A DNA stretch of 64,000 bases from assembly GCF_036346875.1 (NCBI RefSeq), contig NZ_CP107852.1, positions 5,890,001-5,954,000 of the forward strand. Direction: 5' to 3'. Shown piece after piece: positions 8,339 to 17,841 of the stretch. Each line of letters starts with the position of its first letter. Within the stretch, counting starts at the first letter, position 1. Below the pieces are notes generated by a model. The model had not been told where the DNA came from. It saw only the letters and a list, made by a program, of their open reading frames with translations, and searched no databases. The position numbers were made by a program, and so were the translations under genes. This stretch comes from Nocardia sp. NBC_00508. Lineage in GTDB: Bacteria; Actinomycetota; Actinomycetes; Mycobacteriales; Mycobacteriaceae.

Positions 8339-9313
8339 ATGAACAGCCGGCGGTCGTCGGGTCGGGGCGCGCGGGCGACATCGTCCTCTGATCCGATCGC
8401 GGACATGCGGCGCCAGCTGGCTCGTCTCGGTGTCGATGACGCCGGGACGGCAACAGGTGTGTCGCGTGCGAGCGGGCACGATTCCGTCGTACCGACTGCG
8501 GCAGGCCGATCAGCGGGTCCGGTGACCGCCGGATTCCGGTCGGAGGAGCGAGAACCGGGACCAGTCCGGTCGGCCGGTTCGGCCGAGGTGGACACCATGG
8601 GAACTCGGTCGAGCGCGCCCGATCCGCAGCGGGTGCGCTCGACCGGGTCCCGGCGAGGACGCCGGAATGCACTCGGGCACAGCGACTTCCAGTCGGCCGA
8701 CGTCGAACGGGCCGAGAGCCGCTGGATGGATCCGGTGGCGGCCGGACCCGAGTGGGATGCGCCCGAGGCCGAAGCCGGTGCGAGCCGGTCCTCTTCGGAG
8801 CGCAACTCACCGGGCGGGACGGTCGAGCAAGCCAAGGAGGCATGTCTTCGCTTGCTCGCCGTCCGCGCCCGCAGCCGTGCCGAACTCGCCCAGCGGCTGG
8901 CCGCCAAGGGGTACTCACCCGAGGTGAGCGATCGGGCGCTGGAGCGCCTCACTCACGTGGGCCTTGTCGACGACGCCGCTTTCGCTGAGCAATGGGTGCA
9001 CTCCCGCCACACTTTCTCCGGCAAAGGAAAGCAGGCGCTCGCTCAGGAACTCCGGCGCAAAGGCGTCCCGCAGCAGGATGTCGTGTCCGCCCTCGCCGCC
9101 ATCACCGCCGACGACGAGGAATCCCGCGCCGCCGAACTGGTCCGCCGCAAAATGCGTTCGCTGCCGCGAGACCTGGACCACGACAAGGCGATTCGTCGTC
9201 TCGTCAGCATGCTCGCCCGCCGCGGCTACGGCCAGTCCACGGCTTACCGCGTGGTCAAGCAGGCACTGGCCGATCACGGCGCAGACAGCGATCTCATCGA
9301 CCCCGTCGACTGA
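8339..9313 (+). CDS. recX: RecX regulatory protein with long N-terminal extension
   Basis: A 324-residue protein. The C-terminal ~165 residues are RecX: EQAKEACLRLLAVRARSRAELAQRL, then LVDDAAFAEQWVHSR, a middle helical repeat and the RRGYGQSTAYRVV ending. RecX binds the RecA filament and inhibits or modulates it. The first ~158 residues are rich in Arg, Ser, Gly and Pro with no recognisable domain and are probably disordered; mycobacterial RecX has no such extension (about 174 residues in all). The ATG at 8339 is four bases after the recA stop, so co-translation is likely. A shorter internal start cannot be excluded. Confidence 0.92.
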   Translation: MNSRRSSGRGARATSSSDPIADMRRQLARLGVDDAGTATGVSRASGHDSVVPTAAGRSAGPVTAGFRSEEREPGPVRSAGSAEVDTMGTRSSAPDPQRVRSTGSRRGRRNALGHSDFQSADVERAESRWMDPVAAGPEWDAPEAEAGASRSSSERNSPGGTVEQAKEACLRLLAVRARSRAELAQRLAAKGYSPEVSDRALERLTHVGLVDDAAFAEQWVHSRHTFSGKGKQALAQELRRKGVPQQDVVSALAAITADDEESRAAELVRRKMRSLPRDLDHDKAIRRLVSMLARRGYGQSTAYRVVKQALADHGADSDLIDPVD

Positions 9314-9806
9314 ATCGCGCTGCGGCGAGCCGACTCCGCGGTAATCCGGGCGAGTGCTCGCAGAGATGGTGGGGCGTGTCCAGCCGAAACGATCGTGATC
9401 ACCGGCGGAAGGCGAGCTGCGCCTGCGAATCGCGCGCCATGCACGAGAAGCGGCCGCATATCCGGGATCACTGTGGGGCGGGATATGTGAGTGTCTCCTC
9501 GATTGCGGATCCAGCCGTGCGGCGCGGTTACTCGAGGGCTCCCGCTCACAACTGCGCTCCACGCTGGTCGGCGTGCGGGATGCGGATACTCGACAGGTGT
9601 CGACCACTGTGGCGGCGGCACCGCCTATTCCAGCTGTCGGCCGCTACCGGAATCTCGGGCGGCTGCGGCGTTTTCGGTCGGTTTGCTGATTGTTCGAGCT
9701 CGGACAGCCGATCGGGGCCCGGCCCGCGGCGGTCGAGGTCTTGACCCGTCGTACCGCCGCCACGGACGTGCAACGCCATGCGGGATTCGGGCGCGGCATC
9801 GTCGGT
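9314..9806. other. intergenic stretch between convergent recX and the HbpS-like gene
   Basis: About 490 bases between two convergent genes. I see no RNA gene, no strong hairpin terminator and no credible small gene; several open frames exist but lack ribosome sites and family-like composition. It may hold decayed sequence. Confidence 0.5.
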
Positions 9807-10259
9807 CTACACCTCACCGGTTTCGGCGACCAGACCGGCGGCCGCGATGCCCGCGACCGCCGCGCGTTCGTCCTCGAGGGATGTAGCAGCGCCGGTGGAG
9901 CCGACCGCACCCAGAAGCCTGCCCGCCGCGTCGCGGATGAAGACGCCGCCGGGCACGTCGAGGATGCGCCCCTCGGCAAGCGCGGCGACCGAGGTGAAGA
10001 AGGTCGGCGCGGCCGCCGCGCGGCGGGCGATCTCACGATTGGAGACGCCCAAGCCGAGTACGCCCCAAGCCTTCGCGATCGCGATTTGCGGGCGCAGGAT
10101 GCCGGAGCCGTCCTGACGTTGCAGGGCGACGAGGTGTCCGCCAGGGTCGAGCACCGCGACGGTGAGCGGGTCGAACCCTTGTGCCGCGCCGAAGGTCAGC
10201 GCCTCGGCAACGATGAGCGCCGCGCGTTCCAGCGTGATCGCGCCCGTGGTGATCGTCAT
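9807..10259 (-). CDS. GlcG/HbpS family (heme-binding-like) protein
   Basis: A 150-residue protein of the GlcG/HbpS fold: GFDPLTVAVLDPGGHLVALQRQDGSG, an AIAKAWGVLGLG helix, a VPGGVFIRDAAGRLLGAVGSTGA strand pair and a C-terminal helix. HbpS of Streptomyces binds heme and reports oxidative stress; many other members are uncharacterised and lie beside oxidoreductases. No signal peptide is visible, so it is cytoplasmic. AGGAG precedes the ATG. It follows the amine oxidase on the same strand after 78 bases and is probably co-transcribed with it, consistent with a role near peroxide-producing flavin chemistry. Confidence 0.8.
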   Translation of the reverse strand: MTITTGAITLERAALIVAEALTFGAAQGFDPLTVAVLDPGGHLVALQRQDGSGILRPQIAIAKAWGVLGLGVSNREIARRAAAAPTFFTSVAALAEGRILDVPGGVFIRDAAGRLLGAVGSTGAATSLEDERAAVAGIAAAGLVAETGEV

Positions 10260-10337
10260 TCTGTACTCCTGTGTCGAGAACTTCGGTGGCTTGCGCCGCA
10301 GACGGCGCTGACCGAGGCGAGCAGCAAGGTGGCTCGG

Positions 10338-11858
10338 TCAAGCCGCACGCGGCACGCTCACCTGATCCAGCACGTGGCGGACGGATTGCAGCGCCGATTG
10401 CAGCGCGCCTTGGATCCAGGCGTGCGCGACCGAGAGGTGTTCGCCCGCGAAGAACACCCGCGGCGCCGGGGCAGGATGCGGCGCGGCGATTCCCGCGAGG
10501 TAGCGTGCGTGCTGCCCGGGCGCCAGGTAGGCGAACGCGCCGCCGCCCATGCCGACCTGCTCGTCCCAGGTCCAGTGCACGACGTCGTCCACCGCGGCGG
10601 TGAGACCGGGGTGCAGCTGTTCGAGCGAGGCGAGCACCACCCTGGTGCGGTCGGTTTCGGGCAGCGCCGCGAACCGCCGGGCATTGTTCTCCCACAGGTA
10701 GGCGGCGGTCAGCACGGCCGGGGCGTGCGACCGGTCGTGATCCGCTGCCGCCCAGCGGGATTCGCCGGGCACCGGCTGGGCGTTGTCCGACGGGTACCAC
10801 ACCTGCTGGATCGGCAGATCGGTGAAGCTGCCGCCGCCGAAGATCCCGTCGACGTGTTCCCAGTGCCGCTCGCGCACGTGCACGAGCGTTTTCGTGCTGC
10901 TGGCGTAGCTGATTCCGCGGATCGCCTGCCGCTGCTGTGCGGGCAGCGCGGGGGAGATGTCGATCTGGTCCAGGCCGGGCGCCGGAGTCGCACAGACCAC
11001 GAAGTCGACCTCGTCGGTGAGCGCAGCGCCGTGCCGCTCGCCCCGCAGCCGCACGCCGTCGGCGGTGACGTGCAGTTCGGTGATGCGAGTGGCCAGCCGG
11101 AGACTGCCCGGGCGCAACGCGTCGGTGAAACCGCGGATCAGCGCGTCGGTTCCGTCCACCAGCTCCAGCTGGTCGACATTGAACAGCCCGAAGTAGTCGA
11201 CCAGCACCTCCAGCAGCGAGGCGTGCTCGTAGTGCAGCAGCCCGCTGGCGTGCCCGATCAGGTCCCACGCGTCCGGCGAGAGCCGCTGCCTGGCGAACTG
11301 CCACAGCGAGGTCGCGGCCAGCCGGTCCAGTTCGGGATCGGCCACGTCCCCGGCCAACAGCGCCTTGCGCCGATGGTCGCCGAGCCTGTGCCAGGCATCG
11401 CGCAGCAGGCGTTCGAGCGCCAGCAGCGGGTCGGTTCGCTCGGCCTCGCGCAGCTGATAGGCGGGCAGCACCTCACCCACCTTCGACCTGCGCACCCGCC
11501 GTCCGCGCAGCAGGTAGTACGCGTCGGGATTGGCGTTGACGAAAGGCCGTGTGGCCAAGCCGAACTCGTCGACATAATGCAATGTGCAGTGGTGATTGCC
11601 TGGGATCCGCATCGCACCCAGCTCGCCGTGGGTGCCGTCCCAGAACCGCCAGGTGCGGACACGTCCGCCGGGCCGCGCAGTGCGCTCGTACACGGTGACG
11701 TCGAGGCCGTGCCGTTGCAGCTCATAGGCGGCGGCCAGACCGCTGGCACCGGCGCCGATCACGGCGACGCGGGCGGGACCCGCGCAACCGGGGCGGCGCA
11801 GCTCGCCGGGGAACGCGAAAGACTCGTCGAACAGGCGGTCGGAGGTACGGCTGGTCAT
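10338..11858 (-). CDS. FAD-dependent amine oxidase (L-amino-acid/monoamine oxidase family)
   Basis: A 506-residue flavoprotein. The dinucleotide-binding motif VAVIGAGASGLAAAYELQRHG (about residues 32-51) is followed by the GG-type motif ARPGGRVRTWRF and the conserved GELGAMRIP substrate loop. The C-terminal FAD contact is in VFFAGEHLSVAHAWIQGALQSAL. The order matches L-amino-acid oxidases and bacterial monoamine oxidases, which deaminate amines with release of hydrogen peroxide and ammonia. No signal peptide is evident. It lies inside the normally conserved recX-glu interval and is followed by the HbpS-like gene, so the pair looks like an insertion. Substrate unknown. Confidence 0.85.
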   Translation of the reverse strand: MTSRTSDRLFDESFAFPGELRRPGCAGPARVAVIGAGASGLAAAYELQRHGLDVTVYERTARPGGRVRTWRFWDGTHGELGAMRIPGNHHCTLHYVDEFGLATRPFVNANPDAYYLLRGRRVRRSKVGEVLPAYQLREAERTDPLLALERLLRDAWHRLGDHRRKALLAGDVADPELDRLAATSLWQFARQRLSPDAWDLIGHASGLLHYEHASLLEVLVDYFGLFNVDQLELVDGTDALIRGFTDALRPGSLRLATRITELHVTADGVRLRGERHGAALTDEVDFVVCATPAPGLDQIDISPALPAQQRQAIRGISYASSTKTLVHVRERHWEHVDGIFGGGSFTDLPIQQVWYPSDNAQPVPGESRWAAADHDRSHAPAVLTAAYLWENNARRFAALPETDRTRVVLASLEQLHPGLTAAVDDVVHWTWDEQVGMGGGAFAYLAPGQHARYLAGIAAPHPAPAPRVFFAGEHLSVAHAWIQGALQSALQSVRHVLDQVSVPRAA

Positions 11859-12221
11859 CGATCGTCAACTCCCCATCGGCATGAAGCACTGATGACCGTT
11901 CCACCGGTCGGCTACCGGGGATCGGTGTCTGCCTACGAGATTGGCGTTCAGCCGCCGACGGGACGAGTGTTGTGCTCAGCTCGAGCGCAACACCTCGGTG
12001 CAGCAAGCCGCTCGATGCCCGGTCGGCCCGCTTCGGAAGCTGACAGTGAGAGCCGTTGCGGGCCAATACTTCCCAAAGCATTATGTGCAATCGGCCGATC
12101 CCGCCGCGTCGCCGATCCCCGCGTCCCCATGGATTGTCGAAGACTCAGCGTGCGACTGAAATGTGCTCCCGCGGTGACGTTGTCGGGTCGCAGCCCGGAC
12201 TCGGGTAGGGCGATACTCGTA
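11859..12221. other. intergenic stretch upstream of the amine oxidase
   Basis: About 360 bases separating the amine oxidase start from the stop of the DUF1801 gene; both are on the minus strand. A GGGGAG ribosome site lies before the oxidase ATG, and an AT-rich CATAAT-like element is present on the minus strand near 12079-12084. I see no gene and no convincing operator. Confidence 0.45.
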
Positions 12222-12656
12222 TCAGGGCTCGCCGTAGAGCTTCTCTCCGGCGAGCTTGCGCCGCTCCAGTTCGCGCAGGATCTCCCGCACCGTCTCCAGG
12301 TTCAGATCGTCCAAGCGCTTGAACCGGATACAGGACTTCCCGCAGCTGACTTTCCCGAGCCGGTCGGCATACCGCTCGGCCACATACTCCCCGGCCTCCA
12401 GCGCCGAAATATAGAGCGACACATAGTTCTTACGTGCGGCGAGCGCGACGACCGGCCATTCGCCCGGTTCCCTCATGCTCTTGGACCGGTACGGCAGCAT
12501 GCCGTACCCCAGCATGGGCGCACCCATGCCCTTGGTGAGCACCGGTTCGAAAGTCGGTGCGCTGGAGCGGATCACCACGTCCAGCGCACGCAACTCCACG
12601 GACCGGTCACCCGCCGCGGCAAGGAACCGTTCGAACTCCTGCTCGTCGATGCTCAC
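12222..12656 (-). CDS. DUF1801 domain protein
   Basis: A 144-residue protein of the DUF1801 (YdhG-like) family, with the ALDVVIRSSAPTFEPVLTKGM start, the GYGMLPYRSKS segment, the YVSLYISALE strand and the CGKSCIRFKRLDDLNLETVREIL ending. The fold is known but not the function. Its ATG overlaps the gluD stop by four bases, so it is translationally coupled to the glutamate transporter. I see no mechanistic link to transport. Confidence 0.85.
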   Translation of the reverse strand: MSIDEQEFERFLAAAGDRSVELRALDVVIRSSAPTFEPVLTKGMGAPMLGYGMLPYRSKSMREPGEWPVVALAARKNYVSLYISALEAGEYVAERYADRLGKVSCGKSCIRFKRLDDLNLETVREILRELERRKLAGEKLYGEP

Positions 12657-13555
12657 GGTTTCGCGCTGATGTCGACGCCAGGCGCCGCGTCGGTGATGAC
12701 GGAGTCCGCGGCGACCACGGCGCCGGCGCCCTTCCCGCGCTTACGCGCCCGCAGCCGCTGTTCCAGCTTGGTCGCCACCAGAGTCAGCGCGCTGTTGAGC
12801 GCGATCATGATGACCGCGATGATCATCAGCGCCGGGACGGTGTTCTGTTCGGCCGCGCCGAGCTGTTGGCCCGAGCGCACGATTTCGACATAGGTGATCT
12901 GGTAACCCAGCGCCGAGTCCTTGAGCGCGACCACCATCTGCGAGACCAGCGCGGGCAGCATCGCCGTGATCGCCTGCGGCAACAGGACCAAGCGCATCAG
13001 CTGGCCCTTCCGCATGCCCAGCGCGACAGCCGCCTCGGCCTGCCCCTTCGGCAGCGACCGGATGCCCGCCCGCACGATTTCCGCGATAACCGAGCCGTTG
13101 TAGATGGTCAGCGCGGTGACCACCGCGGCGAGCGCGAGGTCGTCGGACTTGAACAGGTCGTAGTCGGAGTACACCGCGAACAGGAAGATCATCAGGATCA
13201 GCACCGGGATCGCGCGTGCCACCTCGACGATCGCACCTGCCACCCAGCGCACGGCCCGATGGTCCGACAGCCGCAGCACGCCGAAGATCATGCCGAGGAT
13301 CAAGGCCAGCACGATCGACAGCAGCGCGGCGACGATCGTGCCCCGCAGACCCGGCAGCAGGTAGGTCGACCAGACCTCGGCTTCCAGGAACGGCTGCCAC
13401 TTCTCGGCGGTGAACTGTCCCTTGTCGGCGAATCCGCGGTAGAGCACCCAGAGCGCCGCAGCCACCGCGACCACGACCAGGACCGAGTAGGCGCTGTTGC
13501 GCAGCCTCGCCTTCGGACCTGGCGCGTCGAACAGAACCGAAGCACCTGCGCTCAT
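12653..13555 (-). CDS. gluD: glutamate ABC transporter permease GluD
   Basis: A 300-residue inner-membrane permease of the polar amino-acid (HisMQ-type) class. A transmembrane helix at ~20-40 precedes the permease domain, which begins at LPGLRGTIVAALLSIVLALILG. The EAA-type loop that docks on the ATPase is visible as EAAVALGMRKGQLMRLVLLPQA. The C-terminus is a basic cytoplasmic tail. It pairs with GluC to form the channel. The gene lies 67 bases after gluC and overlaps DUF1801 downstream. The gluABCD cluster near recX/recA and miaB is an established arrangement in corynebacteria and relatives. Confidence 0.93.
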   Translation of the reverse strand: MSAGASVLFDAPGPKARLRNSAYSVLVVVAVAAALWVLYRGFADKGQFTAEKWQPFLEAEVWSTYLLPGLRGTIVAALLSIVLALILGMIFGVLRLSDHRAVRWVAGAIVEVARAIPVLILMIFLFAVYSDYDLFKSDDLALAAVVTALTIYNGSVIAEIVRAGIRSLPKGQAEAAVALGMRKGQLMRLVLLPQAITAMLPALVSQMVVALKDSALGYQITYVEIVRSGQQLGAAEQNTVPALMIIAVIMIALNSALTLVATKLEQRLRARKRGKGAGAVVAADSVITDAAPGVDISAKP

Positions 13556-13622
13556 GCCTGCGCCTCACTGACGCTCGGCTCCGGCATGACCGCACTTGCG
13601 GCTGTGTTGATGCTTCGCTCGC

Positions 13623-14303
13623 TCATCGGGCCACCTCGTAACGCTTGGCCAGCCAGCCGAAGAACAGGCCGGTCGGCAGGGTCAGGATCACGAAGCCGAG
13701 CGCGAAGATCGCGCCGATCGCCAGCACCGCGGCCTCGGTCTCGGTCATCTCCGCCATCAAAGTCGCGGCCTCGGCGACGCCGATGGCGGAGGCGATGGTG
13801 GAGTTCTTCGTCAGCGCGATCAGGACGCTGCCCAACGGGGCGATGACCGAGCGAAAGGCCTGAGGCAGGACGATCAGCCGCAGGTTCTGCAGGAAGCCGA
13901 AGCCGAGCGAGCGCCCCGCCTCGGACTGGCCCATCGGCACGGTGTTGATGCCCGCGCGCAGCGACTCGCAGACGAAGGCGGCGGTGTAGATGCTCAAGCC
14001 GATGACCGCGAAGCGGAAGTTGTTCTGCGCCAGCGAATCCGGGCCCTCACCCGCGAGCCGCCAGCCCATCGTGGTGTAGAGGCCCAGCGACATGAACACG
14101 ATGATCAGCGTGAGCGGGGTGTTGCGGAAGATGGTGACGTAGGCGGTGCCGATCCAGCGCGCGACCGGCACGGGTGATACGCGCAGCGCGGCGACGACGG
14201 TGCCCAGGATCAGCGCGCCGATCGCCGACAGCACGCTCAGTTGGATGGTCACCCAGAAGGCTTCGAGGATTTCGGTGTCGTACCTCGAGATCAGGTCGAA
14301 CAC
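13623..14303 (-). CDS. gluC: glutamate ABC transporter permease GluC
   Basis: A 226-residue permease with the N-terminal ILEAFWVTIQLSVLSAIGALILG segment typical of HisMQ-type proteins, about five transmembrane helices, and the ATPase-docking loop EAGRSLGFGFLQNLRLIVLPQAFR. It forms a heterodimer with GluD in the membrane. It is separated from gluB by 104 bases that contain a strong hairpin, so its expression relative to the binding protein is likely reduced. Coupling to GluA for energy is inferred from synteny. Confidence 0.93.
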   Translation of the reverse strand: MFDLISRYDTEILEAFWVTIQLSVLSAIGALILGTVVAALRVSPVPVARWIGTAYVTIFRNTPLTLIIVFMSLGLYTTMGWRLAGEGPDSLAQNNFRFAVIGLSIYTAAFVCESLRAGINTVPMGQSEAGRSLGFGFLQNLRLIVLPQAFRSVIAPLGSVLIALTKNSTIASAIGVAEAATLMAEMTETEAAVLAIGAIFALGFVILTLPTGLFFGWLAKRYEVAR

Positions 14304-14352
14304 GGCGGACGCGTCCCTCCGATCGGGTCTCGATGGTCAGGGGAAGTGCGGC

Positions 14353-14385
14353 GGGTGGCCCGGTCCGGTCGGGGCCGGGCCACCC
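14353..14385 (-). terminator. 11-bp GC hairpin between gluB and gluC
   Basis: GGGTGGCCCGG (14353-14363) and CCGGGCCACCC (14375-14385) form a perfect 11-bp stem with an 11-base loop, directly after the gluB stop. There is no U tract. In binding-protein transporters such hairpins commonly stabilise the upstream message or partly terminate, giving more binding protein than permease. That role is inferred here. Confidence 0.7.
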
Positions 14386-14407
14386 GTGCTGGGGAAGACG
14401 GAGGAAC

Positions 14408-15244
14408 TCAGTACCGGTTCACCGTCGGCGGCTGCGGGGCCTGGTAGCCCGAGGCGCCGACGGTCGAGTCGAACGCCTTCTTCCAGGAGCCGTCGGCGAT
14501 CATCGCCTCGATCGCGTCGTTGATCTTGTCGCGCAGTTCCTTGTCGCCCTTCTTCAACCCGATGCCGTAGTTCTCCGTGGTGAACGGCTTGCCGACCACC
14601 TTGAACGCGCCGGTGCTCTGCGCGGCGTATCCGGCCAGGATGATGTCGTCGGTGGTCACCGCGTCCCACGAACCCGCGCGCAGGCCCTCGAGGCACAGCG
14701 AATAGGTGTCGTTGGCCTGCAGCTGGGTGTCGGGGAAGTTCTTGCTGATGTTCTGCGCCGGGGTAGAGCCCTTCACCGAGCAGACCTTCTTGCCCTTCAG
14801 ATCATCGGGGCCGTTGATGGCGGTGTTGTCGGCACGCACCAGCAGCGACTGACCCGCGATGTAGTACGGACCGGCGAAGTCGATCTTCTCCTTGCGCTGG
14901 TCGTTGATCGAGTAGGTGGCGACGATGTAGTCGACCTGGCCGTTCTCGATCAGCGTCTCGCGCTGGCCGGAGGGGGATTCCTTGAACGTGACGCCCTCGG
15001 GCTGCACGCCGAGCTTGCCCGCGACGTACTTGGCCACCTCGACATCGAAACCGCTGTAGGAGCCGTCCTTGTTCCGCAGGCCCAGACCCGGCTGGTCGAA
15101 CTTGATGCCGATGGTGAGCTTGCCGTCCTTGGCGTGGTCCAGGGCGGATTTGTCGTCGCCGCCGCCACAGCCGGTGGCGGTCGCGGCGGCGAGTGCCAGG
15201 GCGATCGCCCCGACACCGAATCGCAGGGCACGGTTGATCCTCAT
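14408..15244 (-). CDS. gluB: glutamate-binding lipoprotein GluB
   Basis: A 278-residue family-3 solute-binding protein. An N-terminal signal with a lipobox (ATATGC, lipidated Cys26) anchors it outside the membrane. The ligand-binding region follows: LTIGIKFDQPGLGLRNKDGSYSGFDVEVAKYVAG, then YSINDQRKEKIDFAGPYYIAGQSLLV and the hinge segments. It captures glutamate and delivers it to GluC/GluD. It lies between gluA and gluC, 52 bases after gluA. Confidence 0.94.
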   Translation of the reverse strand: MRINRALRFGVGAIALALAAATATGCGGGDDKSALDHAKDGKLTIGIKFDQPGLGLRNKDGSYSGFDVEVAKYVAGKLGVQPEGVTFKESPSGQRETLIENGQVDYIVATYSINDQRKEKIDFAGPYYIAGQSLLVRADNTAINGPDDLKGKKVCSVKGSTPAQNISKNFPDTQLQANDTYSLCLEGLRAGSWDAVTTDDIILAGYAAQSTGAFKVVGKPFTTENYGIGLKKGDKELRDKINDAIEAMIADGSWKKAFDSTVGASGYQAPQPPTVNRY

Positions 15245-15296
15245 CGAGTTTTCCTTCTCCCTCTCGTGGGTATTGCTGGCCGCTGTGTCCGGCAGG

Positions 15297-16106
15297 TCAG
15301 TGGCTCAAGATCTTGCCCAAGAAGTCCTTGGCGCGGTCGGACTTCGGGGCGGTGAAAAAGGCGTCCGGCGGCGCGTCCTCTACCACCTGGCCGTCGGCCA
15401 TGAACAGCACCCGGTTCCCGGCGCGGCGGGCGAACCCCATCTCGTGGGTGACGACCAGCATGGTCATCCCCTCCTTGGCCAGCGACACCATCACCTCGAG
15501 CACCTCGTTGACCATCTCCGGGTCCAAGGCGGAGGTCGGCTCGTCGAACAGCATCACCTTCGGGTTCATCGCCAGCGCGCGGGCGATCGCGACGCGCTGC
15601 TGCTGCCCGCCGGAGAGCTGGGCCGGGTACTTGTCGGCCTGGTTGGCGATGCCGACCCGGTCGAGCAGTTCCATGGCCCTGGTGCGGGCAGCGTCCTTCT
15701 TGATCTTGCGGACCTTGATCGGCGCGAGCATGACGTTCTCCACGATCGTCTTGTGCGCGAAAAGGTTGAACGATTGGAACACCATGCCCACGTCGGCGCG
15801 CAGCGCGGCGAGCGCGCGGCCCTCGGCGGGCAACGGGACACCGTCGATGGCGATGTCGCCGGAGTCGATCGGTTCCAGTCGGTTGATGGTGCGGCACAGC
15901 GTCGATTTACCGGAACCCGAGGGGCCCAGCACGATGACGACCTGTCCCTTGGGAACCTCGAGGTTGATGTCCCGGAGTACATGCAGGTCGCCGAAGTGTT
16001 TATCCACACTGCGAATCGAGATCATCGGCGGCGCGCTGGTGGCGGCGCTGACGGCCCCGGCAGGAGCGTCCCCGATCGTGTCGGGGATAGCGGCGTCGTC
16101 GGTCAT
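15297..16106 (-). CDS. gluA: glutamate ABC transporter ATPase GluA
   Basis: A 269-residue ATP-binding subunit. Walker [10 protein letters not shown], the Q-loop VFQSFNLF, signature LSGGQQQR, Walker [13 protein letters not shown] and the H-loop VTHEM are all present. The ATG at 16106 leaves a ~27-residue Ala-rich leader before the domain starts at [12 protein letters not shown]; other GluA proteins begin near that point, so a later start is possible. It is the first gene of the gluABCD-DUF1801 operon and divergent from miaB. Confidence 0.94.
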   Translation of the reverse strand: MTDDAAIPDTIGDAPAGAVSAATSAPPMISIRSVDKHFGDLHVLRDINLEVPKGQVVIVLGPSGSGKSTLCRTINRLEPIDSGDIAIDGVPLPAEGRALAALRADVGMVFQSFNLFAHKTIVENVMLAPIKVRKIKKDAARTRAMELLDRVGIANQADKYPAQLSGGQQQRVAIARALAMNPKVMLFDEPTSALDPEMVNEVLEVMVSLAKEGMTMLVVTHEMGFARRAGNRVLFMADGQVVEDAPPDAFFTAPKSDRAKDFLGKILSH

Positions 16107-16287
16107 GGACAAGACCTTAAGCAAAAATTGGGGATTTGCCCGGGTTTCGGCGACACACCGTCTCGCCGCGCCGATTTGACACGTCGACGTAACCAATCGG
16201 TCCACCGCTCCGTTCGCCCGGATATGTGCCCGGAGCCTGCGCGGATGCCCGCGAAACCCGCCGGACGGGCCCCCGTACCCTGGATGG
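16107..16287. promoter_or_regulatory. divergent gluA / miaB promoter region
   Basis: The 181 bases carry both promoters. For miaB a TACCCT hexamer (16276-16281) ends six bases before the GTG at 16288 and there is no ribosome site, the pattern of a leaderless message. For gluA an AAGG element precedes the ATG on the minus strand. I see no clear operator. Confidence 0.5.
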
Positions 16288-17841
16288 GTGGATTCGATCG
16301 GACAGGCAGTGTTGTCGCCCGCGCCCGCAGAGGGCACGGCACGCAGTTACGAGGTCCGCACCTTCGGTTGCCAGATGAACGTGCACGATTCCGAACGCTT
16401 GTCGGGCCTGCTGGAGGACGCGGGATACGTGAAGGCCGCGCCCGGCGCGACGGCCGACCTCGTCGTGTTCAACACCTGCGCGGTGCGTGAGAACGCCGAC
16501 AACAAGCTCTACGGCACGCTCGGCCACCTGGCGCCGGTCAAAGCGGGCCGTCCCGGCATGCAGATCGCCGTCGGCGGCTGTCTGGCGCAGAAGGACCGCG
16601 ACGTCGTGGTGCGCAAGGCGCCTTGGGTGGATGTGGTGTTCGGCACACACAACATCGGCTCGCTGCCGGTGCTGCTGGAGCGGGCGCGGCACAACCGGCA
16701 AGCCCAGGTGGAGATCCTGGAGTCGCTGGAGGCGTTCCCGTCCACCCTGCCCGCCAAGCGCGAGTCCGCCTACGCGGGGTGGGTCTCCATCTCGGTCGGC
16801 TGCAACAACACCTGCACCTTCTGCATCGTGCCCGCGCTGCGCGGCAAGGAGGTCGACCGCCGTCCCGGTGATGTGCTCGCCGAGGTGCAGGCGCTGGTCG
16901 ACCAGGGCGTGCTCGAGGTGACCCTGCTCGGCCAGAACGTGAACTCCTATGGCGCGTCGTTCGCCGACCCGGCCGAGCCACGCGACCGCGGCGCGTTCGC
17001 CAAGCTGCTGCGCGCTTGCGGGACCATCGACGGCTTGGAGCGGGTCCGTTTCACTTCGCCGCACCCGGCCGAGTTCACCGATGACGTGATCGAGGCGATG
17101 GCCGCGACCCCGAATATCTGCCCGCAGCTGCACATGCCACTGCAGTCGGGTTCGGACCGGGTGCTCAAGGCCATGCGGCGCTCCTACCGCAAGGCTCGCT
17201 ACCTGGGGATCATCGAGAAGGTGCGTGCCGCGATGCCGCACGCGGCGATCACCACCGACATCATCGTCGGCTTCCCCGGCGAGACCGAAGAGGACTTCCA
17301 GGAGACCTTGGACGTGGTCCGGCGGGCGCGCTTCACCAGCGCGTTCACCTTCCAGTACTCCAAGCGGCCCGGTACCCCCGCCGCTGACATGCCCGATCAG
17401 CTCCCCAAGGCCGTCGTGCAGGAGCGCTACGACCGGCTGATCGTGCTGCAGGAGGAGATCTCCCTGGCCGCCAACCATGAGCTGGTCGGTACCGAGGTGG
17501 AGCTGCTGGTTGCCGAGGGGGCGGGCAAGAAGAACGCCGCGACCGCCAGGATGAGCGGACGCGCCCGCGACGGCAGGCTGGTGCACTTCCGCCCCGGCGG
17601 CACCGCCGAGCCGATCCGCCCCGGCGATCTGGTCACCGTCGACATCACCGGCGCGGCCCCGCATCATCTGATCGCCGACGCCGGGATCAAGACGCACCGC
17701 CGCACCCGCGCCGGTGACGCGCACGAGCGCGGCGTCACGCCGAAGACAGCCCCCATCGGCGTCGGTCTCGGCCTGCCGCGTATCGGTGCGCCCGCCCCTG
17801 AACCGGCGGCCGCGGGCTGCTCCACCGGCTGCGGCGCATGA
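16288..17841 (+). CDS. miaB: tRNA-2-methylthio-N6-dimethylallyladenosine synthase MiaB
   Basis: A 517-residue radical-SAM methylthiotransferase that adds a methylthio group to i6A37 of tRNAs. The N-terminal UPF0004 domain supplies three Cys for the auxiliary cluster ([17 protein letters not shown]). The radical-SAM CxxxCxxC is CNNTCTFC. The C-terminal TRAM domain ([31 protein letters not shown]) is complete. A GC-rich tail ends CSTGCGA. The partner enzyme MiaA, which makes the i6A substrate, is encoded 3.6 kb downstream. Its stop overlaps the next gene by four bases. Confidence 0.96.
   Translation: MDSIGQAVLSPAPAEGTARSYEVRTFGCQMNVHDSERLSGLLEDAGYVKAAPGATADLVVFNTCAVRENADNKLYGTLGHLAPVKAGRPGMQIAVGGCLAQKDRDVVVRKAPWVDVVFGTHNIGSLPVLLERARHNRQAQVEILESLEAFPSTLPAKRESAYAGWVSISVGCNNTCTFCIVPALRGKEVDRRPGDVLAEVQALVDQGVLEVTLLGQNVNSYGASFADPAEPRDRGAFAKLLRACGTIDGLERVRFTSPHPAEFTDDVIEAMAATPNICPQLHMPLQSGSDRVLKAMRRSYRKARYLGIIEKVRAAMPHAAITTDIIVGFPGETEEDFQETLDVVRRARFTSAFTFQYSKRPGTPAADMPDQLPKAVVQERYDRLIVLQEEISLAANHELVGTEVELLVAEGAGKKNAATARMSGRARDGRLVHFRPGGTAEPIRPGDLVTVDITGAAPHHLIADAGIKTHRRTRAGDAHERGVTPKTAPIGVGLGLPRIGAPAPEPAAAGCSTGCGA

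Noticed and set aside
9690-12893. Plus-strand open frame of over 1,000 codons across the amine oxidase region
   Set aside because: It is the antisense shadow of the amine oxidase, HbpS-like and DUF1801 genes, without a ribosome site or family features.
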